DNA of 64,000 nucleotides from a bacterium (GCA_004562915.1 SFQZ01000007.1:1-64000), one strand, 5' to 3'; positions 1 through 8,503 are shown, numbered from the stretch's first letter. Numbers and translations are program-made. Notes: generated from the letters alone by a model not told the origin.

Positions 1-485
1 ATCCGGTTGGAAGCCGAGTACAGCTTGATTACATGGGACCGGACCCATATAGTAAGTTAAAACCGGGAGACTTAGGTACTGTTATGATGCTTGATGATGC
101 CGGAGGCCTACATGTATCATGGGACCGTGGAAGTAGCTTGGCTTTAATTTATAAGGAAGATTTTTTTACCTGCGTGATGAAGAATGAGCAAATGGAAACC
201 ATATTTTTGTATGTAACCGTGATGCCATTTGAGAGTATAGAAAAATTGAGGGTTTGGCTGGAAGAAAAGTTAAAACCGGCTTTTCCTGAAATGGGCTTTG
301 ATAAAGATACGAAAGGTGAATTGGAAGTAGGATTACATGTGAATGCTTTTCAGATGAAAAATAATAAAATTGAAATTAAATACAAGACTGATGATAGAGG
401 ACGCCTGTATATTAAAAAGTGTGGTTGGGTACAGGAGCTTCCGGAAAAAAACAAAGTTGCTAAAATGGCGGAACATAAACGATAA
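1..485 (+). CDS. DUF4314-domain protein, 5' end outside the window
   Basis: The reading frame is open to the left edge (codons from base 3), and the residues before the first in-window ATG at 33 (VGSRVQLDYMGPDPYSKLKPGD) already fit the start of a DUF4314 domain, so the true start lies upstream. The domain occupies roughly the first 55 visible residues, with the small beta-rich pattern of a glycine-aspartate turn followed by a WDRGSS stretch. The remaining ~100 residues are lysine-rich and I do not recognise them. DUF4314 genes are common on clostridial conjugative elements and plasmids, which suits the element boundary at about 2850. The function is unknown. The domain call is fairly sure; the link to a mobile element is inference. 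Confidence 0.6.
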   Translation, partial: PVGSRVQLDYMGPDPYSKLKPGDLGTVMMLDDAGGLHVSWDRGSSLALIYKEDFFTCVMKNEQMETIFLYVTVMPFESIEKLRVWLEEKLKPAFPEMGFDKDTKGELEVGLHVNAFQMKNNKIEIKYKTDDRGRLYIKKCGWVQELPEKNKVAKMAEHKR

Positions 486-503
486 AGATTATCTGGTTGA
501 GGA

Positions 504-608
504 ATGGAGAAATTTAACAGTAAGAAGGAGAATAAATATAATGACAATAATTCGGCCTATAAAAGCATACTAAAATTGTTGGGAATACATATGATAGTGA
601 TTAGCTAA
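504..608 (+). CDS. possible 34-residue peptide, doubtful
   Basis: A short open frame begins with ATG 19 bases after the DUF4314 gene and is very rich in Lys and Asn at its start, ending in a hydrophobic stretch (LKLLGIHMIVIS). A GAGG motif sits almost against the ATG, too close to act as a normal ribosome binding site. The sequence is AT-rich like the rest of the element. It may be a chance frame. Confidence 0.15.
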   Translation: MEKFNSKKENKYNDNNSAYKSILKLLGIHMIVIS

Positions 609-709
609 TATGTAGAAAAACACGCAAAATAGTAGCATGTTTCACTAGATTTTGATAATTAAATAATGTATAATTGTGTTAATTATAAAATATACATGGA
701 GCAAAGAGG

Positions 710-1726
710 ATGAACAGAAGAGAAAATAAAAATGGGCAAAGCGTTTATAGGCGAAAAGTACTATTTTTATATCCTAGCGTAGATGAATTTTCAGATGAAA
801 ATATAAAAAATAGTGTGAATGACTTAGTTGAAAGCCTGTATTTTATAATTCGTGATGCAAATGAAAGCATAGCTGAAATCTTTTCCTCAGAAGTGTTTGT
901 TAATTCAAAGTCGATCCCCATTATAGAATCGCAGGCTGTTAATAAAATACATACAGAAGTTTGTGAGGGTGATATTCACGGACTGAGGTTATGCGTTACT
1001 TCATTTGATGGAAATGATTTTAGTGATCGGTATAGTGATTTTATATCAAAGGAAAATATAGATAAAAATGATATTAGCCACCTTCTTGCCATTAAATTAT
1101 ATTCTGGAAGTAAGAAAAGTGTATGGAAAACTAGCGACAACGAAAGTTTTAGTGCTGTTATTGAAACTGGTGTTAATGAATTGCCCAAAATAATATTGGG
1201 GATAATGCTAGATATTGCGTTTTATCACTATTTCAAGCTTCCCTTGAATTTGGTTTATCGGCAGTCCTTTGGGATTCTAAAAAAAGAGTTTTTGGATGTG
1301 TCTTTTGCAAAAGAAAAATTGAGGCGTGTTTATGGTTCCTCAGGACAAAGAAGTGGCATACGGTATTTATCAATTTCTATGCTATTTGTTGATGACATTC
1401 AAAAGAAAACGTCTTCTGTTATCGAATTGCTCGAAACATTTACAAAGTTTTATTATGAACATGTAATTTCATACTCGTTAGTGGATGTAAATACTAATTC
1501 ACTAGAGTTTAATTTGGATGCGTTACCGTCAGATTGTGTAGCAAAGGTGAAGAAGATTGTTGACTCATTAACAGATGGTGAGAGAAATGAAATTATCGAG
1601 GAATATAAAAATTTAATGTTAAAAATCCAATCGAATGAAACAGTAGAGGGAAAAGATAAAATAATTCTATTGCTTTGTGAAGATACAATATTTCCTTACA
1701 TGAACACTAATATTCCGTATGGATAG
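710..1726 (+). CDS. hypothetical protein, first gene of a two-gene element cassette
   Basis: A 338-residue protein that I do not recognise. It has no signal peptide and no convincing membrane segment, only one moderately hydrophobic stretch around residues 160-180, so it is probably cytoplasmic. The ATG at 710 follows GCAAAGAGG, a reasonable binding site. Codon use is strongly AT-biased compared with the chromosomal genes after 2854, which suggests transfer. The next gene starts 24 bases after its stop on the same strand with its own GAGGTG site, so the two are probably cotranscribed and may work together. Possible roles such as sensor, effector or toxin partner for the cyclase-like protein are guesses. 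Confidence 0.75.
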   Translation: MNRRENKNGQSVYRRKVLFLYPSVDEFSDENIKNSVNDLVESLYFIIRDANESIAEIFSSEVFVNSKSIPIIESQAVNKIHTEVCEGDIHGLRLCVTSFDGNDFSDRYSDFISKENIDKNDISHLLAIKLYSGSKKSVWKTSDNESFSAVIETGVNELPKIILGIMLDIAFYHYFKLPLNLVYRQSFGILKKEFLDVSFAKEKLRRVYGSSGQRSGIRYLSISMLFVDDIQKKTSSVIELLETFTKFYYEHVISYSLVDVNTNSLEFNLDALPSDCVAKVKKIVDSLTDGERNEIIEEYKNLMLKIQSNETVEGKDKIILLLCEDTIFPYMNTNIPYG

Positions 1727-1750
1727 CAATGATGCTGAAGAGGTGTAGGT

Positions 1751-2761
1751 ATGGGATATATTGCATTTTTGGATTTATTGGGGACAAAGGATTTTTGTGG
1801 AAATCCTGAGGTATATAATACAAATATATCAATTTTTTATCAAGAGGCTCAGAATCATTCATACAGGTTGTCTAAGGGGCGAGTTGGAATATTTAGTGAT
1901 TGTTTATACGCTGAATCTAAAGATCTGAAAGAGATATTGGATTTCTTAGTATCTTTAAGAAAAAGACTCTGTGCAAGAACTCTTTTTTTTAATGCGGCAT
2001 TGACTAAAGGTCACATAGATATTGTAAATCCAGCAAAAAGCGAAAAAGGCAATTTCTTTGGCGTGGCCTTTGAGAATAGTGATATTGCAGATGTGTATAT
2101 GAAACAGAATCGTTTCAAAGGTATTGGTATCTGGGTGGATGAGTCGGTTCAAATTGAAATGAAAAGTATTAATAAGTACAGGTTAGTTAAATCAGTGTAT
2201 TTACAGGAGATAGATACTACAAACTATCAGACTTATTATGATATCGCATTTGAATTAGAAAATTCAGTTTATAGCAATTATGAAATGTCATTGATTAAGA
2301 CAGTATTAAATGAGTGTTTGCTGGCATATACAAAATCAAAAAGATATGGGAGATATTATCTGTCGATATTAGCCACACTTTTAAATAGCTATACAAATTA
2401 TGAACTAAGTTGGAATTTAAAAAAAGCAGATTTTGATAAATGCCCTTTGCTATATAGTATTGTAATGAAATTAGCAGAGGATAATGGGACGACATATCCT
2501 GTTGTGCAGGGGATAGAAATTCTTTGTTTGCTTATTATAGATAATGTCTTTTCTCATAATGAAATTACAGATATTGATAAGAGATGGATAGTGAAAAAGT
2601 TTATGTCATATGAATGTTTGAAAAAACCATATTCGTATGCTATAAATACCCTTCCAGATGTACTTAGTTTGTCACATAGGGATATGTTTATACAGATTTA
2701 TCAAGGCAATATTGTAAGAACACAAGTGGAAGATTTAATTACAAAGTCAGAAGAAGAATAA
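1751..2761 (+). CDS. class III nucleotide cyclase-like protein of unknown function
   Basis: A 336-residue protein whose first ~150 residues follow the layout of a class III adenylate/guanylate cyclase homology domain. A strand ending in FLDLLG puts an aspartate at residue 8, a second aspartate lies in GIFSDCLY at residue 50, and later segments (ALTKGHI; FFGVAFENSDIAD) resemble the core strands and the helix after them. The two aspartates are 42 residues apart, close to the spacing of the metal-binding pair in known cyclases. The C-terminal ~180 residues are helical and unrecognised. It is AT-rich and paired with the unknown upstream gene. Pycsar antiphage systems use class III cyclases, but no TIR or membrane effector is visible here, so a defence role is only a possibility. 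Activity is unproven. Confidence 0.6.
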   Translation: MGYIAFLDLLGTKDFCGNPEVYNTNISIFYQEAQNHSYRLSKGRVGIFSDCLYAESKDLKEILDFLVSLRKRLCARTLFFNAALTKGHIDIVNPAKSEKGNFFGVAFENSDIADVYMKQNRFKGIGIWVDESVQIEMKSINKYRLVKSVYLQEIDTTNYQTYYDIAFELENSVYSNYEMSLIKTVLNECLLAYTKSKRYGRYYLSILATLLNSYTNYELSWNLKKADFDKCPLLYSIVMKLAEDNGTTYPVVQGIEILCLLIIDNVFSHNEITDIDKRWIVKKFMSYECLKKPYSYAINTLPDVLSLSHRDMFIQIYQGNIVRTQVEDLITKSEEE

Positions 2762-2780
2762 AAAAAATTAGAGTTTTAGA

Positions 2781-2810
2781 GGAGAATGGCCTGTGCTATT
2801 CTCCTTTTTT
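2781..2810 (+). terminator. terminator after the cyclase-like gene
   Basis: A 7-bp stem GGAGAAT/ATTCTCC (2781-2787 and 2798-2804) with a 10-base loop is followed by six T. It closes the two-gene cassette shortly before the comM junction. Confidence 0.8.
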
Positions 2811-2853
2811 AGCCCTAAATTTGATAATTTTTTTTGGTTCTTACTTGACACAA

Positions 2854-3726
2854 GCGGGAAAAACTATGATCGCAGCCAGAATTTCGGGATTGCTTCCGCC
2901 TCTTACTCATGAAGAGATTTTGGAGTTGACTCATATTTACAGTGTAGCAGGAATGCTGTCCAAAGAACATCCTTGGATTGTCAGACGTCCATTTCGAAAT
3001 CCTCATCATACCATATCTCCATATGCATTGGCGGGAGGAGGAAAAATACCTCAGCCGGGGGAAATCACACTGGCACATCGGGGCGTTCTTTTTCTGGATG
3101 AATTTCCGGAAATGAAAAGGACAAGTCTGGAACTTCTGCGTCAGCCGTTGGAAGATCGCAAAATCTGGATATCTCGTACAGGTGGGAGATATTGCTTCCC
3201 GGCGGATTTTCTGCTGGTGGCGGCTATGAATCCCTGTCCTTGTGGATATTTTCCTGATCGGAACCGCTGTTGTTGTTCAACAGGAGAAATCAGCAGGTAT
3301 TTAAATCGAATCAGTCAGCCTCTTCTTGATCGGATGGATCTTTGTGTAGAAACAACGCTTCCGACCTATGGCGAATTTCGAAATAAAAGAAAGGAAAAGA
3401 TATGGACAACTTCGGAGATGCGTATACAGGTGATTGCTTCTCAGGAAATTCAGCAGGAGAGGTACAGAAAAGAAAAGTTTCAATTTAACGGAGAAATTCC
3501 ATCGGATAAAATCGAGAAGTATTGCATTACAGAACCTGATGCGGAGAAACTTTTAAAACATGCTTTTTCAAGTCTGGAATTGACAGGGAGAGGATGCAGC
3601 CGGATCCTGAGAGTAGCACGGACAGCAGCAGATTTGACAGGAAGCGAGATTATCAAAGAAGAACATATGGCAGAAGCGATAGGCTATCGTGCACTGGACA
3701 AACAATATTGGAAATTTAATTCCTAA
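2854..3726 (+). pseudogene. comM: comM (YifB family Mg-chelatase-like ATPase), 5' half missing
   Basis: ComM is a hexameric AAA+ helicase-like ATPase that helps integrate DNA during natural transformation. Only the C-terminal ~290 of the usual ~510 residues remain. Homology starts inside the Walker A motif: AGKTM is present but the preceding GPPG is replaced by unrelated sequence. The rest is intact, with Walker B in VLFLDEFPEM, the NPCPCGYFPD loop, and the C-terminal Mg-chelatase domain up to the stop. The N-terminal ring-fold domain is absent. The break point at about 2850 coincides with the end of AT-rich foreign DNA, so a mobile element most likely inserted here. The fragment could not bind ATP normally. 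dprA, another transformation gene, follows. Confidence 0.85.
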
Positions 3727-3775
3727 AGTTATAGCAAAAAGGAGATTTGAGAGCTAAATAAAAAGGAGAGAACAT

Positions 3776-4720
3776 ATGTTGGAAAAAGAGGATAATAGTA
3801 TCAAAATATATCAAAAGAACCAAAAAGAATATCCACTGAGACTTCGAATACTTGGAGATATGCCGGATAAACTATATGTAACAGGGCAGGTGCCCGAAGA
3901 TGATGTGCCTTCGTTGGCAATTGTGGGTGCCAGAAATTGTAGTTGTTATGGAAAAAACATGGCATATGAGTATTCCAGAGTTTTGGCGGCGATGGGAATT
4001 CAGATTATAAGTGGACTGGCTCGGGGTGTGGATGCGGCAGCCCATGCGGGAGCATTGGCGGGTAAAGGGAAAACATACGGAATTTTAGGATGCGGGGTAG
4101 ATGTCTGTTATCCGGCTTCCAGTCGAAAATTATATGAGAACATGAAAATGCGGGGAGGCATCATTTCGGAACTTGATCCGGGAACACCTCCTATGGCTTA
4201 TCATTTTCCGAGAAGAAACCGAATAATCAGCGGGCTTGCCGATGGAGTACTGATCATAGAAGCAAAAGAGAAAAGCGGATCTCTGATTACAGCCGATTTG
4301 GCTCTGGAACAGGGAAAAACAGTATTTGCCCTGCCGGGAAGGGCTGGAGATTTGCTGAGTGAAGGATGTAACCGTCTGATTTATCAAGGGGCGATACCCG
4401 CATGGAGACCGGAAATTATTCTGGAAGAGATGAAATGGGAGTCAAAAACATGTGTCAGGAAGATAAAACAAAAAGAAAATAAAGGATTAGGACTTGCAAG
4501 GGAAGATAATTTGGTGTATAGTTGTCTGGATTTGAACCCTAAATCGGTTTCCATGATTCAGGAGGAAACCGGATTGTCGCCGACCATTCTTATGAGCAGT
4601 CTGCTACGTCTTATAATGGAAGGTCTGGCAAAGGAAGTATGGAAAAATCACTATATCAGATGTGGGGAGGCTAACATTGGCGAAGTATCTTGTGATTGTA
4701 GAATCACCGGCAAAAGTTAA
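3776..4720 (+). CDS. dprA: DNA-processing protein DprA
   Basis: DprA (Smf) binds incoming single-stranded DNA and loads RecA during natural transformation. The 314-residue product has the Rossmann-like DprA core: AIVGARN near residue 48, SGLARGVDAAAHAGAL near 80-95, GCGVDVCYPASS, FPRRNRIISGLADGVLIIEA, and SGSLITADLALEQGK. A short winged-helix-like C-terminal domain follows. It is shorter than the ~360 residues of many homologues because the N-terminal helical domain is small. The ATG at 3776 has GGAGAG upstream. Its 3' end overlaps topA by 44 bases, and the topA binding site lies inside dprA, so the two are translationally linked. With comM broken, transformation ability is uncertain. Confidence 0.95.
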   Translation: MLEKEDNSIKIYQKNQKEYPLRLRILGDMPDKLYVTGQVPEDDVPSLAIVGARNCSCYGKNMAYEYSRVLAAMGIQIISGLARGVDAAAHAGALAGKGKTYGILGCGVDVCYPASSRKLYENMKMRGGIISELDPGTPPMAYHFPRRNRIISGLADGVLIIEAKEKSGSLITADLALEQGKTVFALPGRAGDLLSEGCNRLIYQGAIPAWRPEIILEEMKWESKTCVRKIKQKENKGLGLAREDNLVYSCLDLNPKSVSMIQEETGLSPTILMSSLLRLIMEGLAKEVWKNHYIRCGEANIGEVSCDCRITGKS

Positions 4721-6740
4721 GACAGTAAAAAAATTCCTCGGCAGTAATTATGAGGTAGCGGCATCAAACGGACATGTACGCGATTTGCCGAAAAGCCAGA
4801 TGGGAATAGATATTGAAAATGATTATGAACCTAAATATATAACGATTCGCGGAAAGGGAGAACTGCTTGCAGGGCTTCGCAAAGCTGCGAAAAAAGCAGA
4901 TAAAGTTTATCTGGCAACTGACCCTGACCGTGAAGGAGAGGCAATTTCCTGGCATCTTTCGAAAGCATTGAATCTGGATGAGAAAAAGATGCGAAGAATC
5001 ACCTTCAATGAAATCACGAAAAGTGCAGTAAAAGAATCCATTAAACATGCGCGTGATATTGATATGAATCTGGTAAATGAACAACAGGCACGCAGAATGC
5101 TGGATCGAATGGTTGGATACCGTATCAGCCCGCTTTTATGGCAGAAGATAAAAAGAGGCTTGAGTGCGGGACGTGTGCAATCAGTGGCACTTCGTATTAT
5201 TGGGGATCGGGAAGACGAAATTAATGCATTTATTCCTGAAGAATATTGGACTTTGGATGCAATTTTTAATATTCCCGGAGAGAAGAAATCTCTGATCGCC
5301 AAGTTTTACGGAAAAGAAAAACAAAAAATAAATATTTCTTCTAAAGAAGACCTGGATAGAATTCTGAAAGACCTGGAAGGGGTATCTTATATAATTAAGG
5401 ATGTGAAAAAAGGAGAACGTTCGAAAAAGGCACCGCTTCCGTTTACTACCAGTACATTGCAGCAGGAGGCAGCAAAAGTTCTGAATTTTTCTACGCAGAA
5501 AACGATGCGACTGGCTCAGCAGCTTTATGAAGGAGTAGATGTGAAAGGACAGGGAACGGTAGGTTTGATCTCCTATCTGCGTACGGATTCTACCAGAATT
5601 TCAGAGGAAGCAGATGTAATGGCAAGGGAATTTGTTATTTCTCATTATGGAGAACAATATACGGCTGAGTCTGAAAATAAAAAGAAGGAAAAGAAAAACG
5701 TACAGGATGCTCATGAAGCAATCCGACCTACAGATGTAAATCGAATGCCTGCGTTGATAAAGGAATCTCTTTCCAGAGATCAGTTCCGTTTGTATCAGCT
5801 GATATGGAAACGTTTTGTTGCCAGCAGAATGAAACCTGCTGTTTATGAGACAACATCTGTGAAAATCAAAGGCGGAGAATATCTTTTCACAGTTGCAGCA
5901 TCTAAACTGGTTTTTGACGGTTTTATGTCCGTGTATGTACAGGAAGAAGAAGAAAAAGAGCAAAATAATACTCTGGTGAGAGGAATTGATGAAGATACAA
6001 AACTGGAGTTTTCTTCTTTTGAAAGTCAACAGCATTTTACACAGCCGCCGGCGCACTATACCGAGGCGTCACTGGTAAAGACACTGGAGGAACTGGGCAT
6101 TGGGAGGCCGAGTACGTATGCACCAACGATCACTACGATTCTGGCAAGAAGGTATGTGGTGAAAGAACAAAAGAATTTGTATATGACTGAATTGGGCGAA
6201 GTGGTAAATCAGATGATGAAGAAAGCTTTTCCAAGTATTGTGGATGTGAATTTTACAGCTACACTGGAAGACCTGTTGGATAAAGTGGGTGACGGAACGG
6301 TGGACTGGAAAGTAGTTGTCCGCAATTTTTATCCGGATCTGGATCAGGCGGTGAAAGATGCTGAGAAAGAACTGGAACAGGTAAAACTGGAAGATGAAGT
6401 GACAGATGTAATCTGTGAAAACTGCGGAAGAAATATGGTCATAAAATATGGACCACACGGAAGATTTCTGGCTTGTCCGGGATTTCCGGAGTGCCGCAAC
6501 ACAAAACCATATCTGGAACGGATCGGGGTTAAATGTCCGAAATGTGGAAAAGATGTGGTTTTGAAAAAAACGAAAAAAGGACGTAAATACTATGGATGTG
6601 AGGATAATCCGGAATGTGATTTTATGTCTTGGCAGAGACCGTTGGACGAGAAATGTCCGAAATGCGGCGGTTATATGCTTGAAAAAGGAAATAAAAAGGT
6701 ATGTGCCGATGAGCATTGCGGTTATGTTGCTGTAAAATAG
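4677..6740 (+). CDS. topA: DNA topoisomerase I, TTG start
   Basis: Type IA topoisomerase that relaxes negative supercoils in the cytoplasm. I place the start at TTG 4677 because GGGGAGG (4664-4670) lies six bases upstream and the protein then begins LAKYLVIVESPAK as in the family; the longer frame from GTG 4662 would include the binding site itself. The product is 687 residues. The TOPRIM domain holds the glutamate of VIVESPAK and the acidic triad in DPDREGEA; the catalytic tyrosine is in GLISYLRTDSTR. The C-terminus carries three zinc-ribbon units (CENCG..CPGFPEC, CPKCG..CEDNPEC, CPKCG..CADEHC). A terminator follows directly. Confidence 0.97.
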   Translation: MAKYLVIVESPAKVKTVKKFLGSNYEVAASNGHVRDLPKSQMGIDIENDYEPKYITIRGKGELLAGLRKAAKKADKVYLATDPDREGEAISWHLSKALNLDEKKMRRITFNEITKSAVKESIKHARDIDMNLVNEQQARRMLDRMVGYRISPLLWQKIKRGLSAGRVQSVALRIIGDREDEINAFIPEEYWTLDAIFNIPGEKKSLIAKFYGKEKQKINISSKEDLDRILKDLEGVSYIIKDVKKGERSKKAPLPFTTSTLQQEAAKVLNFSTQKTMRLAQQLYEGVDVKGQGTVGLISYLRTDSTRISEEADVMAREFVISHYGEQYTAESENKKKEKKNVQDAHEAIRPTDVNRMPALIKESLSRDQFRLYQLIWKRFVASRMKPAVYETTSVKIKGGEYLFTVAASKLVFDGFMSVYVQEEEEKEQNNTLVRGIDEDTKLEFSSFESQQHFTQPPAHYTEASLVKTLEELGIGRPSTYAPTITTILARRYVVKEQKNLYMTELGEVVNQMMKKAFPSIVDVNFTATLEDLLDKVGDGTVDWKVVVRNFYPDLDQAVKDAEKELEQVKLEDEVTDVICENCGRNMVIKYGPHGRFLACPGFPECRNTKPYLERIGVKCPKCGKDVVLKKTKKGRKYYGCEDNPECDFMSWQRPLDEKCPKCGGYMLEKGNKKVCADEHCGYVAVK

Positions 6741-6750
6741 AGTCTTTTTT

Positions 6751-6781
6751 ATGTCCCGGGCGAAAAGTCCGGGACATTTTT
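6751..6781 (+). terminator. topA terminator
   Basis: Eight-bp GC-rich stem TGTCCCGG/CCGGGACA (6752-6759 and 6769-6776) followed by five T, eleven bases after the topA stop codon. Confidence 0.9.
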
Positions 6782-6819
6782 ACATCATAGGAAAGTGCTT
6801 CGCGTTTCCCTATGATGTA
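6781..6819. repeat. small palindromic intergenic repeat, copy 1
   Basis: Inverted repeat TACATCATAGG..CCTATGATGTA around a GAAAGTGCTTCGCGTTTC centre. Related AGGAAAG/CTTTCCTATGATATAAAA sequences occur at 7895-7932 and 54720-54742, with a partial copy near 28076-28100. It looks like a REP-like dispersed element. The downstream text ending CTTTGTTTGTACTGAATAAA also resembles the sequence after copy 2. Confidence 0.5.
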
Positions 6820-6918
6820 AAAAAGCCCTCCGGGGGAATGCACACGATGTGCCGATGTGCAAGCCCCTCATGAGTGAGGGGGGTGAAGTGGGCTCACCCA
6901 CTTTGTTTGTACTGAATA

Positions 6919-6933
6919 AATATTCAGAAAACA
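6919..6933 (+). promoter_or_regulatory. candidate CodY box upstream of codY
   Basis: AATATTCAGAAAACA matches 12 of 15 positions of the CodY consensus AATTTTCWGAAAATT. It lies 22 bases upstream of the -35 hexamer of the codY promoter, a position suited to autoregulation. Confidence 0.55.
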
Positions 6934-6955
6934 TCCAAAAAATGGGAAAATAGTA

Positions 6956-6984
6956 TTGATATTCGGTAAAGTGCATGATACAAT
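6956..6984 (+). promoter_or_regulatory. codY promoter
   Basis: TTGATA (6956-6961), a 17-base spacer, and TACAAT (6979-6984) form a good vegetative promoter 45 bases before the codY start. Confidence 0.75.
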
Positions 6985-7029
6985 ACCAATATATATGAAT
7001 GAAATAAATAATTAAGAAAGGAGTAGAAG

Positions 7030-7830
7030 ATGAGCGTACAGTTATTGGATAAAACCAGGAAAATCAACAAGTTGTTACACAATAACAGTTCGACGAAAGT
7101 AGTATTTAATGACATTTGTAAAGTTATGATGGAGACACTTGATTCAAATATTCTGGTAATCAGTAAAAAGGGAAAAGTCCTTGGTGTCAGCCTCTGTCCC
7201 GGTGTTGAGGAGATCACAGAGTTGATTGAAGATAAGGTTGGAAGCCATGTAGATCCTCTGTTGAATGACAGATTTTTGAGCGTTTTATCTACCAAGGAGA
7301 ATGTGAATCTTCAGACTCTCGGGTTTGAGGGAGAGAACATTGAGCAATACCGTGCAATCATCAATCCAATTGATATCGCAGGAGAACGTCTGGGAACAGT
7401 ATTTATGTATCGGAATTCCGATCAGTATGATATTGAAGATATCATTGTCAGCGAATATGGAACAACTGTCGTAGGACTTGAGATGATGCGATCTGTAAAT
7501 GAAGAGAATGCGGAAGAAGCAAGAAAGGTTCAGGTCGTTAAGTCGGCATTCAGTACCCTTTCTTTCTCTGAATTAGAAGCAATTATTCATATTTTTGATG
7601 AACTGGATGGAGATGAGGGAATCCTGGTGGCAAGTAAAATTGCGGATAGAGTGGGAATTACCCGTTCTGTGATTGTTAATGCTCTGCGTAAGTTTGAGAG
7701 TGCAGGAGTGATCGAATCCAGATCCAGCGGAATGAAAGGAACCTATATAAAGGTTTTGAATGAAGTGATTTTTGATGAGCTGGAAGAACTAAAGAACAGA
7801 AAAAATCTGAAAAATTATGAAAAGAATTAA
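7030..7830 (+). CDS. codY: GTP-sensing pleiotropic repressor CodY
   Basis: CodY senses GTP and branched-chain amino acids and represses nutrient-scavenging and biosynthetic genes during growth. The 266-residue protein (usual length ~260) has the N-terminal GAF-type effector domain (residues ~1-155, with SNILVISKKGKVLG and later YRAIINPIDIAGERLGT) and the C-terminal winged helix (~175-260) including ASKIADRVGITRSVIVNALRKFESAGVIESRS, the family's highly conserved DNA-binding signature. The ATG at 7030 follows AAGAAAGGAG. It has its own promoter with a CodY-box-like site above it and its own terminator, so it is monocistronic here and probably autoregulated. Confidence 0.97.
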   Translation: MSVQLLDKTRKINKLLHNNSSTKVVFNDICKVMMETLDSNILVISKKGKVLGVSLCPGVEEITELIEDKVGSHVDPLLNDRFLSVLSTKENVNLQTLGFEGENIEQYRAIINPIDIAGERLGTVFMYRNSDQYDIEDIIVSEYGTTVVGLEMMRSVNEENAEEARKVQVVKSAFSTLSFSELEAIIHIFDELDGDEGILVASKIADRVGITRSVIVNALRKFESAGVIESRSSGMKGTYIKVLNEVIFDELEELKNRKNLKNYEKN

Positions 7831-7863
7831 GTGGTTTTAAAATTTATCAGGTAATACGAAAGA

Positions 7864-7894
7864 AAAGATATCGCATAAAAGCGGTATCTTTTTT
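7864..7894 (+). terminator. codY terminator
   Basis: Stem AAGATATCGC/GCGGTATCTT (one wobble pair) around a six-base loop, followed by six T. Confidence 0.85.
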
Positions 7895-7932
7895 ATATCA
7901 ACAGGAAAGCCTTTAGACTTTTCTATGATATA
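7895..7932. repeat. small palindromic intergenic repeat, copy 2
   Basis: TATATCA..AGGAAAG..CTTTTCTATGATATA, related to the palindrome at 6781-6819. The flank CCTGCCTACTTTGTTCTATTCA resembles the flank of copy 1. The remaining bases up to the groES promoter are AT-rich and hold nothing else I can identify. Confidence 0.45.
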
Positions 7933-8066
7933 AAATCCTCCGAGGCCTGCCTACTTTGTTCTATTCAACATATATTAAAAAATATAAAAAGTGAGATATC
8001 AAGAGAAATAGAGAGATATCAGAAGATATATTGAAAAAATACAAGAATAATCGGTGAAAAATGACG

Positions 8067-8095
8067 TTGCGAAATAACACCAAAATCACTAATAT
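8067..8095 (+). promoter_or_regulatory. groESL promoter
   Basis: TTGCGA (8067-8072), a 17-base spacer and TAATAT (8090-8095). The CIRCE operator begins 11 bases downstream, covering the expected transcript start. Confidence 0.7.
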
Positions 8096-8105
8096 ATGAC
8101 TATCG

Positions 8106-8132
8106 GTAGCACTCAACCAAAGTGAGTGCTAA
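8106..8132 (+). promoter_or_regulatory. CIRCE operator (HrcA binding site)
   Basis: TAGCACTC, a nine-base spacer, then GAGTGCTAA: near-perfect match to the CIRCE consensus (TTAGCACTC-N9-GAGTGCTAA). HrcA is known to bind this element and repress groESL until heat or misfolding stress. hrcA itself is not in the window. Confidence 0.97.
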
Positions 8133-8171
8133 TAAATTAAAGAGTTTTCATTATATAAGGAGGCAATAGAT

Positions 8172-8456
8172 ATGAAATTAGTACCATTAGGAGACAGAGT
8201 TGTATTAAAACAGATGGTTGCAGAAGAAACTACAAAATCCGGTATTGTACTTCCGGGACAGGCGCAGGAAAAACCGCAGCAGGCTGAAGTTATCGCAGTT
8301 GGACCTGGCGGAGTGGTAGATGGTAAAGAAGTTAAAATGGAAGTTGCAGCTGGAGATCAGGTAATCTATTCTAAGTATGCAGGAACGGAAGTAAAACTTG
8401 ATGGAGAAGAGTATATCATAGTAAAACAGAATGATATTCTGGCAGTTGTAAAATAA
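8172..8456 (+). CDS. groES: co-chaperonin GroES
   Basis: GroES caps the GroEL folding chamber as a heptameric lid. The 94-residue protein has the full Cpn10 fold: LVPLGDRVVLKQ at the start, a mobile-loop region with SGIVLPGQAQEKPQ (residues ~20-35), and EYIIVKQNDILAVVK at the end. The ATG at 8172 follows AAGGAGG. It is the first gene of a two-gene operon with groEL, 47 bases away, under a CIRCE-controlled promoter. Confidence 0.98.
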   Translation: MKLVPLGDRVVLKQMVAEETTKSGIVLPGQAQEKPQQAEVIAVGPGGVVDGKEVKMEVAAGDQVIYSKYAGTEVKLDGEEYIIVKQNDILAVVK

Positions 8457-8503
8457 AATTCACATAATATTTGAATAATAGATAATCAGGAGGAATGATA
8501 ATC

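Noticed and set aside
6069..6716. Long minus-strand frame (215 codons) opposite topA
   Set aside because: It mirrors topA codons, lacks a binding site and has no recognisable domain.
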